DNA of 64,000 bases from Pseudomonas alkylphenolica (GCF_016009175.1 NZ_JADUCM010000025.1:1-64000), one strand, 5' to 3'; shown: positions 7,728 through 15,803, counted from the stretch's first letter. The notes: generated by a model from the sequence alone, not told the origin. Numbers and translations are program-made.

Positions 7728-10049
7728 TTAATTCATCCAGCCCTTGACCCAGTCCATGACGGACTCGGCGGGATCCTGCGTGCCGCCACAGGCGGCGCCG
7801 GCAGGCGGTTCACTGCCGCGAATATACGGCATCTGTACGGCCCCCGGGCAACTGCCATCAGAACCCTGCCCGGTGTGTGGATCGACCCAGGCCTGCACCA
7901 CGTTGTCCGGCAATGGCATATCCAGCGGCAGCGGGTCGGCCTTGCGCATGAAACTGGTCCAGACCTGCAGTGCACCGGTGGCACCGGTGAACGGTGTCTT
8001 GCCGTTGTCGTCACGACCAAGCCAGACCACGGCCAGCAGGTCCTGACTGAAACCTGCGAACCAGCTGTCACGTGAATCGTTGCTGGTACCGGTTTTACCG
8101 GCCAGGTTCAGCGAGCTTGGCAGCACACTGTAGACCGAGCGGCCGGTACCTTCGCGCATCACCCGCTGCATGGCGTTCTGGACCAGGTAGATAGCCCCCG
8201 GATCGAAGCTCTGCTGGATCTGGAACGGGTAGCGCTTGAGCGGTTCGCCCTCAGCAGTCAGCACGCTGCGAATACCGCGCATCGGCGTATTGAAGCCACC
8301 GTTGGCCAACGTCTGGTACATGGTGGCGACCTGCATCGGCGACATGCCGCCAGCACCCAGCAGCATCGACGGGAATGCCGGCCAGTCGACGTTCACACCC
8401 AGGCGCCCTATGGTTTTGAGTACATTGGGCACACCCAGTTCCAGGCCCAGCTTGGCCGTCGACAGGTTGTAGGAGTTCGCCAGGCCCTGGTACAGATAAA
8501 TGGTGCCATGGGAACGGCGATCGTAGTTCTGTGGCCGCCATACCTGGCCGTCGGCACCTTTGACCGAGAACGGCTCATCCTGGACCCAACTGGTCAGGGT
8601 GTACTTGCTCGGTTTTTCCAGCGCGGTCAGGTACACCGCCGGCTTGACCAGCGAGCCAATCGGCCGCACCGCATCAATGGCCCGGTTGAATCCCGCGAAG
8701 CCTGCCTGGCGACTGCCGATCAAGGCCTGCACCTCACCGGTTTCCGGGTTGGTCACCACCATTGCCGCTTCGACCTCGTCAGCTCCTTTGCGCCCGGCCA
8801 GGCGCTTGAAGGTCTCGGCCATGGCCGATTCGGACTTCATCTGCAAGATCGGGTCGAAGCTGGTGAAGATGCGCAGGCCTTCTTCGGTCAAGTCTTCGTC
8901 ACGGTAGTCTTGACGCAGCTGACGTTTGACCAGGTCAAGGAAGCCCGGGAACGAGCTGTCGGCCAGGCTGCCGCGCTTGGTTACGCCCAGTGGCATTTTC
9001 TTCGCCGCAGCGACTGCCTCGGGGGTGGCCACGCCCTGCTCGGCCAGCAGGTCGAGTACCAGGTTACGCCGTACGGTGGCACGCTCCGGATAGCGGCGCG
9101 GGTTGTAGTACGACGGCCCCTTGACCATGCCGACCAGCAGCGCCACCTGATGCAGCTTCAGTTCAGACAGCGGCTGGCTGAAGAAGAACTGGCTGGCCAG
9201 GCCGAAGCCGTGCACCGCACGCTGACCATCCTGGCCAACAAATACTTCGTTGAGGTAAGCCTCGAGAATCTCGCGCTTGTCGTAGTGCAGCTCCAGCAGC
9301 AGGGCCATCATCGCTTCGGTCAGCTTGCGGCTCAGGCTACGTTCGTTGGTCAGGTAGAAGTTCTTGACCAGCTGTTGGGTCAGGGTACTGCCGCCCTGAC
9401 GCATGGCGCCCGAGGACGTGTTGACCCAGACGGCACGGGCAATCGACTTGGGCGACACACCAAAATGGCTATAAAAGTCGCGGTCTTCCACGGCCACCAG
9501 GGTTTCGAGCAGGTACGGCGGCACCTGATCAAGCTTGATCAGGATGCGGTCTTCAAGGTTCTTCGGGTACAGGCCGCCAATGAGCAGAGGCTCCAGGCGC
9601 ACAACGTCGAGCTTGGAGCCATTGATACCACTGAGGCCGGCGACGTAATCACCGGAAAAACGCACGCGCACGGCCTGCGCCTGCTCCATGCCTTCATAGA
9701 ACTGGAAGCCACGGGTGTTCAGGTCGACGGTATTGCCGCTGACCGCTGCAGCGCCCGGGCCATTGGCCACGCTTTCACGGCGATAGCCGAGGGCATCGAG
9801 CTCAATCAGGAAGTCTTCCTTGCTCAGCTTCTGGCCGACGAACAGCTCTAGCGGCCGGGCATACACCTTGGCCGGGATGGTCCAGCGCTTGCCGGAGAAC
9901 TTCTCCTGGACCACAGCGTCGAGGTAAACGGCAAAACCGGCCAGTACCACAAGGCCGACCAGGCTGAGCTTGATGGCCCAGCCCAGCCAGGCGCGCGAGC
10001 GGCCAGACGGGCGTTTTTTCGGGGTACGGGGGGATCGGGTACGAGTCAT
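7728..10049 (-). CDS. mrcB: Penicillin-binding protein 1B, bifunctional transglycosylase/transpeptidase
   Basis: 773-residue class A PBP that polymerises and cross-links peptidoglycan. A basic cytoplasmic tail (RTPKKRPSGRSR) precedes one membrane helix (about residues 22-45), then a UB2H-like region, and the GT51 transglycosylase with its catalytic glutamate in VEDRDFYSHFG (about residue 188) and the QGGSTLTQQLVKN motif. The transpeptidase domain carries GSLVKP (about 465, active serine), SYN in GLANSYNLSTAK and the KTG motif in GKTGTSND (about 650). It is transcribed away from the kinase-like gene at 10168 and is followed by a lipoprotein gene. Confidence 0.96.
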   Translation of the reverse strand: MTRTRSPRTPKKRPSGRSRAWLGWAIKLSLVGLVVLAGFAVYLDAVVQEKFSGKRWTIPAKVYARPLELFVGQKLSKEDFLIELDALGYRRESVANGPGAAAVSGNTVDLNTRGFQFYEGMEQAQAVRVRFSGDYVAGLSGINGSKLDVVRLEPLLIGGLYPKNLEDRILIKLDQVPPYLLETLVAVEDRDFYSHFGVSPKSIARAVWVNTSSGAMRQGGSTLTQQLVKNFYLTNERSLSRKLTEAMMALLLELHYDKREILEAYLNEVFVGQDGQRAVHGFGLASQFFFSQPLSELKLHQVALLVGMVKGPSYYNPRRYPERATVRRNLVLDLLAEQGVATPEAVAAAKKMPLGVTKRGSLADSSFPGFLDLVKRQLRQDYRDEDLTEEGLRIFTSFDPILQMKSESAMAETFKRLAGRKGADEVEAAMVVTNPETGEVQALIGSRQAGFAGFNRAIDAVRPIGSLVKPAVYLTALEKPSKYTLTSWVQDEPFSVKGADGQVWRPQNYDRRSHGTIYLYQGLANSYNLSTAKLGLELGVPNVLKTIGRLGVNVDWPAFPSMLLGAGGMSPMQVATMYQTLANGGFNTPMRGIRSVLTAEGEPLKRYPFQIQQSFDPGAIYLVQNAMQRVMREGTGRSVYSVLPSSLNLAGKTGTSNDSRDSWFAGFSQDLLAVVWLGRDDNGKTPFTGATGALQVWTSFMRKADPLPLDMPLPDNVVQAWVDPHTGQGSDGSCPGAVQMPYIRGSEPPAGAACGGTQDPAESVMDWVKGWMN

Positions 10050-10167
10050 GGCGGCGGATTATACGCACTTTATCGATCATCGACAGGCGCCCTCCGGCGG
10101 TTTGCACATCCCTCGCTTGCCGCCATAATGGCCGACTCGAAATCACTCAGACCCACAAGGATCGCCC

Positions 10168-11730
10168 GTGAGCCAAGTCTTGATCGCCGCGCTGCAGAAC
10201 CCCGCCCTGTTTCCCCACCCGGTCAAGGACTTCCAGGTTATCGAAACCCATATTTCCTGGGTGGTGCTGACGGGCGACTACGCCTACAAGATCAAGAAAC
10301 CGATGAATTTCGGCTTCCTCGACTTCACCGAACTGTCGGCGCGAAAACACTTCTGTAACGAAGAGTTGCGCCTGAACCAGCGCCTGACCGAAGGCCTGTA
10401 CCTGGATGTGCTGCCCATCACCGGTAGCGCTGAGGCACCGCAACTGGGCGGTGAAGGCGAGCCGATCGAATACGCGCTGAAAATGCGCCAGTTCCCTCAG
10501 AGCCAGATGCTCAGCACCCTGCAAGCCAATGGCGAACTGACTGCCGAGCACATCGACCAGATGGCCGGACAGATCGCCCGCTTCCACCTCGATGCACCCA
10601 AAGTTGCCGTGGAGCACCCATTGGGTACCCCGGACGCGGTCATGGCGCCGGTTTCGCAAAACTTCGAACAGATCCGCCCGTTCCTCAGCGACAAGGCCGA
10701 CCTGCAGCAACTCGATGCACTGCAAGCCTGGGCCGAGGATAACTTCAAGCGCCTGCATGGCCTGTTCGAAGCACGCAAGGCCGAAGGCTTCATTCGTGAA
10801 TGCCACGGTGACATCCACTTGGGCAACGCCACCCTGATCGATGGCAAGGTGGTGATTTTCGACTGCATCGAATTCAACGAGCCATTCCGCCTGACCGATG
10901 TTTATGCCGACGTCGGCTTCCTGGCGATGGACCTGGAAGACCGCGGCCTGAAGTCGCTGTCGCGTCGCTTCGTCAGCCAGTACCTGGAACTGACCGGCGA
11001 CTATGCAGGCCTTGAACTGTTGAACTTCTACAAAGCCTACCGCGCCCTGGTACGCGCCAAGGTAGCCCTGTTCAGCATGGGCGCCGACGCCGATGCGGTG
11101 CAGCGCGCCACTACCCTGCGCACTTACCGTAACTACGCCAACCTCGCCGAGAGCTACAGCGCTATCCCTTCGCGTTTCCTGGCCATTACCCACGGTGTTT
11201 CCGCCGTCGGCAAGAGCCATGTAGCCATGCGCCTGGTCGATGCGCTGGGCGCCGTGCGCCTGCGATCGGATGTCGAGCGCAAGCGCCTGTTCGGTGAACA
11301 GGCAGCCGCCAGCGCCGGCCAACTGCAAGCAGGCATCTACAGCGAAGACGCCAGCCAGGTTACTTACGCCCACCTGCACACCCTGGCAGAGACTGTTCTG
11401 CGCGCCGGGTTCCCGGTGGTGATCGATGCCACTTACCTCAAGCACGCGCAGCGCCAGGCCGCAGCACACGTCGCCAGCGCGACCGGCGTGCCGTTCCTGA
11501 TCCTTGACTGCAATGCGCCCGACGCCGTCATCGCCAGCTGGCTGGCACAGCGTCAGGCCGAGCGAAACGATCCGTCGGATGCCACCCTGGACGTCATCAA
11601 GGCACAACACGCCAGCCGTGACCCGCTGAGCGCTGAAGAACAGTTGCAGAGCAAGCGCGTGGAAACCAACGAAAGCGGCAGCCTGGACCAACTGGTCGGG
11701 CAGATCCGTCAGCGCCTGCCAGGCCTCTGA
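10168..11730 (+). CDS. Bifunctional aminoglycoside-phosphotransferase-like / P-loop ATP-binding protein
   Basis: 520 residues in two parts. The N-terminal two thirds looks like a kinase-fold phosphotransferase: Brenner-type motif CHGDIHLGN (about residue 212) and metal site VIFDCIEFNE (about 230). The C-terminal part is a small P-loop kinase domain with GVSAVGKS (about residue 350) and an RSD-V-RK motif (LRSDVERKR), as in the COG2187/COG0645 fusion proteins. The substrate is unknown; there is no reason to call it an antibiotic-resistance gene. The start is GTG at 10168 with ACAAGG upstream. It is divergent from mrcB. Confidence 0.8.
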   Translation: MSQVLIAALQNPALFPHPVKDFQVIETHISWVVLTGDYAYKIKKPMNFGFLDFTELSARKHFCNEELRLNQRLTEGLYLDVLPITGSAEAPQLGGEGEPIEYALKMRQFPQSQMLSTLQANGELTAEHIDQMAGQIARFHLDAPKVAVEHPLGTPDAVMAPVSQNFEQIRPFLSDKADLQQLDALQAWAEDNFKRLHGLFEARKAEGFIRECHGDIHLGNATLIDGKVVIFDCIEFNEPFRLTDVYADVGFLAMDLEDRGLKSLSRRFVSQYLELTGDYAGLELLNFYKAYRALVRAKVALFSMGADADAVQRATTLRTYRNYANLAESYSAIPSRFLAITHGVSAVGKSHVAMRLVDALGAVRLRSDVERKRLFGEQAAASAGQLQAGIYSEDASQVTYAHLHTLAETVLRAGFPVVIDATYLKHAQRQAAAHVASATGVPFLILDCNAPDAVIASWLAQRQAERNDPSDATLDVIKAQHASRDPLSAEEQLQSKRVETNESGSLDQLVGQIRQRLPGL

Positions 11731-11787
11731 TCCCCGTCAGGACGTGAAGCAGTCGACACTTCATACCTGAATCCGGGCGCCTTCCGA

Positions 11788-11811
11788 GTGGTGGCACTAT
11801 AGTGTCACCAC
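11788..11811. promoter_or_regulatory. 24-bp operator-like palindrome upstream of the pentapeptide gene
   Basis: Two 10-base arms, GTGGTGGCAC and GTGTCACCAC, flank a central TATA with a single mismatch. It ends 23 bases before the start codon and overlaps a plausible -10 box (TATAGT), the arrangement expected of a repressor site. The regulator is unknown. Confidence 0.55.
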
Positions 11812-11834
11812 AAGTCCAAACAAGGAGGCGCCTC

Positions 11835-12179
11835 ATGAATCAGCCACGGCAACTGGACAGCGCACTGTACGCATTGGTGCATGACGAACAGATCGCCAGC
11901 TTCAATCGCGAAAAGCCTCAGGATGCTGTCATCGATTTTCGCGGCGGCGACTTTCGTGGTCTCGACCTGCGCGAGCTGGACACCGCCGGCATCGATTTCA
12001 CCGACGCCTACTTTCGCGCCGCCGATCTGCGCGGCCTGGACCTTCGCGACAATGGCCTCGAAGGCGCTAGCCTTTCCCATGCGCAAATATCCGGCACCTA
12101 CTTTCCCGCCGCGCTGAGCGCCGATGAAATTCTGATGTCGGTAAACTTCGGCACCCGCCTGCGCTACCGCACTCGCTGA
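11835..12179 (+). CDS. Pentapeptide-repeat protein
   Basis: 114-residue protein with a short N-terminal helix region followed by pentapeptide repeats of the A(D/N)LXX type (VIDFRGGDFRGLDLRELDT, then FTDAYFRAADLRGLDL and LEGASLSHAQISGTYF, about residues 35-95), which fold as a right-handed beta helix. Such proteins can mimic DNA or mediate protein contacts, but this one is short (about 10 coils at most) and its function is unknown. The start at 11835 has a strong AAGGAGG six bases upstream; the earlier in-frame start at 11802 does not. Single-gene unit with its own terminator at 12192-12221 and a palindrome upstream. Confidence 0.8.
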   Translation: MNQPRQLDSALYALVHDEQIASFNREKPQDAVIDFRGGDFRGLDLRELDTAGIDFTDAYFRAADLRGLDLRDNGLEGASLSHAQISGTYFPAALSADEILMSVNFGTRLRYRTR

Positions 12180-12191
12180 GTGCTCTCCTGC

Positions 12192-12221
12192 CCCGCCAGC
12201 TGCGGCCTGGCGGGTTGTTTT
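12192..12221 (+). terminator. Intrinsic terminator of the pentapeptide gene
   Basis: CCCGCCAG (12192-12199) pairs with CTGGCGGG (12207-12214), followed by TTGTTTTC, 12 bases after the stop codon. Confidence 0.8.
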
Positions 12222-12341
12222 CGGCTACCCGTCGGCCGAACGATGGCAAAAAGCCGCGTATTTTCCAAGTGCCGCTACACTGCTCATTGACCTGCCAGCG
12301 ATACCTTCACAAGACCCGTTCAGCCGTCGCAAGGAGGCTTG

Positions 12342-12614
12342 ATGAACGATGAACTTCAGCATCTGAAAAACCTTGGCAAGACCTCCGCGCAGTGGCTGCA
12401 TGCGGTCGGCATCCACAGCGCTTCGGATTTACGGCGTCTTGGCGCGGTGAATGCCTACCAGGCGGTGCGCACCCGGGGATTTCGGGCTTCCAAGGTGCTG
12501 CTGTACGCCATTGAAGGCGCGTTGCTTGATATGCACTGGAACGACATTCCGCCCGAGCGCAAAGAAGCCCTCAATCAACAACTGGATGCCAAGACCCTGC
12601 GAAAAAATAATTGA
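12342..12614 (+). CDS. TfoX C-terminal domain protein
   Basis: 90-residue protein made only of the TfoX/Sxy C-terminal domain: LKNLGKTSAQWLHAVGIHSASDLRRLGAVNAY is the helix-hairpin-helix-like core. In full-length Sxy/TfoX this domain follows an N-terminal one and the protein is needed for CRP-S competence genes; stand-alone C-terminal versions are common in pseudomonads and their role is not known. The ATG at 12342 is preferred to a TTG at 12339 because AAGGAGG ends four bases upstream of it. The prrF sRNA promoter starts right after its stop codon. Confidence 0.85.
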   Translation: MNDELQHLKNLGKTSAQWLHAVGIHSASDLRRLGAVNAYQAVRTRGFRASKVLLYAIEGALLDMHWNDIPPERKEALNQQLDAKTLRKNN

Positions 12615-12633
12615 AAATAGTGAGTCACGGTGA

Positions 12634-12661
12634 TTGACACCGTAATGAGAATCGTTATGAT
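12634..12661 (+). promoter_or_regulatory. prrF promoter overlapped by a Fur box
   Basis: TTGACA (12634-12639) and TATGAT (12656-12661) with 16 bases between form a sigma70 promoter. A Fur-type site at 12641-12659 (core AATGAGAATCGTTAT) matches 14 of 19 bases of the classic Fur box and covers the spacer and -10, so iron-loaded Fur should block transcription. Confidence 0.88.
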
Positions 12662-12668
12662 TACCACA

Positions 12669-12781
12669 ACTGGTCGCGAGATCGGTTGGGTAAGATGAAG
12701 GCCCCTGGTTCGGACTTTCAGATTATCTCCTCATCAGGCTAATCACGGTTATTGACCCGGCTTTTTGCCGGGTCTTTTTTT
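12669..12781 (+). ncRNA. prrF: PrrF-family iron-responsive small RNA
   Basis: About 113 nt from the expected start near 12669 to the terminator T-run at 12775-12781. The sequence beginning ACTGGTCGCGAG and the core TTCAGATTATCTCC plus TCATCAGGCTAATCACGG are what I remember as the conserved 5' end and antisense core of Pseudomonas PrrF1/PrrF2. These Hfq-dependent RNAs, made when iron is scarce, silence mRNAs of iron-rich enzymes such as sodB and TCA-cycle genes, like RyhB in enterics. The terminator stem is GACCCGGC/GCCGGGTC. Whether this is copy 1 or 2 cannot be told; P. putida carries them at separate loci. Confidence 0.9.
12754..12781 (+). terminator. Terminator of prrF
   Basis: GACCCGGC (12754-12761) pairs perfectly with GCCGGGTC (12767-12774) and is followed by seven T. 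Confidence 0.93.
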
Positions 12782-12879
12782 GCCCGGAGTTTCTCCCGGC
12801 GGCCAGCCGGGTGGATAACCCTCCAGCCACAAGGTATAAAGCGTCCGTTGCGGCCCCTTCACGCAGGACCCTCAGGACC

Positions 12880-13197
12880 ATGCACTTTCTCTGTTTACCC
12901 GACGAATTGGCTGAAGGCCGCAGCCGCGGTTTCACTGTCGATGACATCTCGGTGTTTGCCGTGCGCCGTGCCGGGCAGGTCTACCTGTACCGCAATCGCT
13001 GCCCCCACCGCGGCATCCCGCTGAACTGGGAGCCTGACCAGTTTCTCGACAGCAGCGCCAGCCTGATAGCCTGCGGCCGCCATGGCGCGCTGTTTCTGAT
13101 CGAGTCCGGCGAGTGCGTAGCCGGCCCCTGCGAAGGCGATCAATTGATCGCCCTGAGCTGCCGGGAAGACAGCCAGGGCATCTGGCTCACGGAGTAA
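12880..13197 (+). CDS. Rieske [2Fe-2S] domain protein
   Basis: 105-residue stand-alone Rieske ferredoxin-like protein. Both cluster-binding boxes are intact: C41-P-H43 in RNRCPHRGIPLNW and C65-x2-H68 in IACGRHGALF, so it should hold a [2Fe-2S] cluster with two Cys and two His ligands. The partner enzyme is unknown; similar small proteins resemble the ferredoxin components of dioxygenases or NirD. The start at 12880 gives the compact domain; an upstream frame from 12811 lacks a ribosome site. It directly follows prrF, and its 3' end overlaps the convergent sfsA by 11 bases. Confidence 0.85.
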   Translation: MHFLCLPDELAEGRSRGFTVDDISVFAVRRAGQVYLYRNRCPHRGIPLNWEPDQFLDSSASLIACGRHGALFLIESGECVAGPCEGDQLIALSCREDSQGIWLTE

Positions 13198-13900
13198 GCA
13201 ATACCGGGAGGGCACGATCGATGATGACCGCCTCACTATCGATACGGGTGCCATAGGCCAGCACTTCCACCCCCTCAGCCACGGCTGCACGCAATGCGAC
13301 GGCGTAGGCCGCATCGATCTCATGCGCCGGGCGTACCGCCTCAATGCCGCTAAGGTTCACACAGTACAGTTGCACCGCGCGTACCCCCTGACGGGCGAGC
13401 GCAGCCAGCTCACGCAGGTGCTTCGCGCCTCGCTGGGTCACGGCATCAGGAAACGCCGCTACCGTCGAGCCGGGGAACCCCAGGGTTACGCTCTTGACCT
13501 CGACATAAGCCGGCCCCTGGGCGAAATCCAGGCGAAAGTCGATGCGGCTGCGCTCTTCGCCATAGGGCACTTCGCGCTTCAACCCGGTAAACCCCGCCAA
13601 TTCAGGGATACGCCCGGCCAGCAGCGCCTCCTCGACCAGCGCATTGGCCCGCCCGGTATTCACGCAGGCCAGCCGTCCCTGAGGGGTTTCGCTGATTTCC
13701 CAGGTACCGGGTAGCTTGCGCTTGGGATCGTTGGAGCGGCTGAACCAGACCTGTCCGCCTTCTACCATGCAGTTGAGCATGGAGCCGGTATTGGGGCAGT
13801 GGATGGTCATCTGCTCGCCATTGGCCAGCTCGATGTCTGCGAGGAAGCGCTTGTAGCGGCGCAGCAAACGCCCACATTCAAGTTCGGGAGAAAATCGCAT
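13187..13900 (-). CDS. sfsA: SfsA family DNA/RNA nuclease
   Basis: 237-residue SfsA protein, first known as sugar fermentation stimulation protein. The N-terminal OB-like part (CGRLLRRYKRFLADIEL) is followed by a PD-(D/E)xK nuclease-like domain: RIDFRLDF and AYVEVKSVTL (about residues 125-142) contain the expected D-ExK catalytic set. Nuclease activity is reported for E. coli SfsA; the biological role is still unclear. Its ATG shares a base with the stop of the upstream aminotransferase gene (TGATG), indicating coupling. Same sfsA-aminotransferase-dksA neighbourhood as other Pseudomonas. Confidence 0.92.
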   Translation of the reverse strand: MRFSPELECGRLLRRYKRFLADIELANGEQMTIHCPNTGSMLNCMVEGGQVWFSRSNDPKRKLPGTWEISETPQGRLACVNTGRANALVEEALLAGRIPELAGFTGLKREVPYGEERSRIDFRLDFAQGPAYVEVKSVTLGFPGSTVAAFPDAVTQRGAKHLRELAALARQGVRAVQLYCVNLSGIEAVRPAHEIDAAYAVALRAAVAEGVEVLAYGTRIDSEAVIIDRALPVLLTP

Positions 13901-15072
13901 CAGCCTTGCCAGCTCCGCAAACCACGGGCAATACGCTCAACTGCTTGTTCCAGGCGCGGCAGGCTCTGGGTGTAGGCGAAGCGCACATGGTGGCCCGCCT
14001 GGTAGCGGCCAAAGTCCAGTCCCGGGGTGAAGGCGACATGCTCGGTTTCAAGAAAGTGCTGGCAAAACGCGAATGCATCGCCGCCAAAGGCACTGATATC
14101 GGCATACAGATAGAACGCCCCTTGCGGCTCCACGGCAATCCGGAAGCCCAGCTCACGCAGGGCGGGCAAAAGGAAGTCGCGGCGCCGGCCAAATTCGGCG
14201 CGGCGTTCTTCGAGGATGGCCAGGGTCTGCGGCTCGAAACACGCCAGTGCAGCCTGTTGCGCCATGCTCGGGGCACTGATGTAGAGGTTCTGTGCCAGTT
14301 TCTCCAGGTCCCCGACGGCGGCGGGCGGCGCCCCCCCCCCGCCGAGACGCCAGCCGGTCATGCCGAAATACTTGGAAAAACTATTCAGTACAAACGCGTC
14401 GTCATCGACTTCCAGTACGCTGGCGGCATCCATGCCGTAGGTCAGCCCGTGGTAAATCTCATCGACCACCAGGTGACCATTGTGCGCACGGGTCGCCGCT
14501 GACAGGCCAGCCAGTTCGGTACGATCGAGCACGGTACCGGTCGGGTTCGCCGGGGAGGCGACCAGGGCGCCGACCGTGTCCTGGTCCCAGTAGCGTTCGA
14601 CCAGGTCTGCCGTCAGCTGGTAATTGACCTCGGGGCCGACCGGCACCAGCTGCGCGCCACCTTCGACCAGGCGCAGGAAATGGCGGTTGCACGGGTAGCC
14701 GGGATCGGCCAGCAGCCAGTGTTTGCCCGGGTCGACCAGCAGGCTGCTGGCCAGCAACAAGGCACCTGAGCCGCCCGGGGTGATGAGGATGCGCTGCGGG
14801 TCGATATCCAGTCCGTAACGCTGCTGGTAGAAGCCGGCAATCGCCTCGCGCAGCGCCGGCAAACCTCGCGCGGCGGTGTAGCGGGTATGCCCGGCAGCCA
14901 GGGCAGCCTGGCCCGCTTCTACAATCGGTGCGGCGGTGGTGAAGTCCGGCTCGCCGATCTCCAGGTGGATCACATCGTGGCCGCTGGCCTGCAACTCATT
15001 GGCGCGCGCCAGCAGGGCCATGACGTGGAAGGGTTCTATGGCGCGGCTGCGCGCACTGTAGGACTGGGCCAT
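13900..15072 (-). CDS. Class I/II pyridoxal-phosphate aminotransferase
   Basis: 390-residue fold-type I aminotransferase of the aspartate-aminotransferase superfamily; substrate not assigned. The PLP lysine is in NSFSKYFGMTGWRLG (about residue 232), with SPANPTGT and VDEIYHGLTY as further cofactor motifs and HVRFAYTQS near the end. The start at 15072 (MAQSYSARSR) has GAGAAGG upstream. Odd: after GWRLG, where the family has a hydrophobic segment such as WLV, this protein reads GGG, encoded by a run of ten identical bases (14331-14340), which may be a sequencing error. Confidence 0.88.
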   Translation of the reverse strand: MAQSYSARSRAIEPFHVMALLARANELQASGHDVIHLEIGEPDFTTAAPIVEAGQAALAAGHTRYTAARGLPALREAIAGFYQQRYGLDIDPQRILITPGGSGALLLASSLLVDPGKHWLLADPGYPCNRHFLRLVEGGAQLVPVGPEVNYQLTADLVERYWDQDTVGALVASPANPTGTVLDRTELAGLSAATRAHNGHLVVDEIYHGLTYGMDAASVLEVDDDAFVLNSFSKYFGMTGWRLGGGGAPPAAVGDLEKLAQNLYISAPSMAQQAALACFEPQTLAILEERRAEFGRRRDFLLPALRELGFRIAVEPQGAFYLYADISAFGGDAFAFCQHFLETEHVAFTPGLDFGRYQAGHHVRFAYTQSLPRLEQAVERIARGLRSWQG

Positions 15073-15283
15073 CAGCCTTCTCTCAAATGGGTCTAGAATA
15101 ATGATTCTACCCATGTGCCGGGACGAACGTGTGGCTAAACCTGCGGTCTACTACGAAGGCAACCGGGAGTAGCGCGCCCCGATTCGATCTGGTAAGTTCG
15201 GCGGCTCGCAGTCGCAGGGCCGGCGGGCGCCGGAGATGGAGCAGCCTGCGCAATGGATTACAAGAGTGAGAGGCGGTCTATAC

Positions 15284-15730
15284 ATGTCCACCCTAGAAAA
15301 GCAGAAAGCCAGTCAGACCATGTACGGCGTTGAGCCCTATAAGGAAACCAAGGGTGAAGAGTACATGGGCGAGCCCATGAGCAAGCACTTCATCAAGCTT
15401 CTCGGGGCATGGAAGCAAGAGCTGATGACCAGTGTGGACCGGACTGTGGACCACATGAAGGACGAAGCGGCCAATTTCCCGGACCCAGCCGATCGCGCCA
15501 GCCAGGAAGAAGAGTTTGCCCTGGAGCTGCGCAACCGCGATCGCGAGCGCAAGCTGATCAAGAAGATCGACAAGACCCTGCAGAAGATTCAGGACAAAGA
15601 GTACGGCTGGTGCGACGCCTGTGGCGTAGAGATCGGCCTGCGACGTCTTGAGGCCCGTCCAACCGCCGATCTTTGCTTCGACTGCAAGGAACTGGCGGAG
15701 AAAAAGGAAAAAACCGTCGGTAAAGGCTGA
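15284..15730 (+). CDS. dksA: RNA polymerase-binding transcription factor DksA
   Basis: 148-residue DksA, which enters the secondary channel of RNA polymerase and with ppGpp mediates the stringent response. The coiled coil carries the two tip aspartates in FPDPADRAS (D67 and D70). The C4 zinc finger is complete: C110, C113, C131, C134 (CDAC...CFDC). The start at 15284 gives the usual size; the longer frame from 15236 is not needed. gluQ follows 73 bases downstream, the dksA-gluQ pairing known in many gammaproteobacteria, with a hairpin between them. Confidence 0.96.
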   Translation: MSTLEKQKASQTMYGVEPYKETKGEEYMGEPMSKHFIKLLGAWKQELMTSVDRTVDHMKDEAANFPDPADRASQEEEFALELRNRDRERKLIKKIDKTLQKIQDKEYGWCDACGVEIGLRRLEARPTADLCFDCKELAEKKEKTVGKG

Positions 15731-15745
15731 TAGCTGACCGACCTG

Positions 15746-15777
15746 AACGGGGGGCCATGGGCGCCCCGTTTCATTTG
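15746..15777 (+). terminator. Hairpin between dksA and gluQ
   Basis: AACGGGG (15746-15752) pairs with CCCCGTT (15764-15770) and is followed by TCATTTG. The T-run is poor, so it may be a partial terminator that limits gluQ expression, as described for dksA-gluQ in other genera. Confidence 0.55.
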
Positions 15778-15803
15778 TGCACCACTGACTTTCCGGCGTT
15801 GTC

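Noticed and set aside
10147..11691. Long minus-strand open frame (over 500 codons) opposite the kinase-like gene.
   Set aside because: It mirrors the codon structure of the real gene, which has clear APH and P-loop motifs; antisense frames are common in GC-rich DNA.
10168..11730. Annotation of the kinase-like protein as an aminoglycoside resistance gene.
   Set aside because: Only the general phosphotransferase fold motifs are shared; the fusion to a P-loop domain is a conserved core gene of unknown substrate.
12811..12879. N-terminal extension of the Rieske protein.
   Set aside because: Starts close behind the prrF terminator without SD, and adds a low-complexity basic stretch not needed for the domain.
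15131..15172. 13-codon GTG-started frame in the dksA leader (MAKPAVYYEGNRE).
   Set aside because: No ribosome site and too short to judge; no regulatory hairpin follows it.
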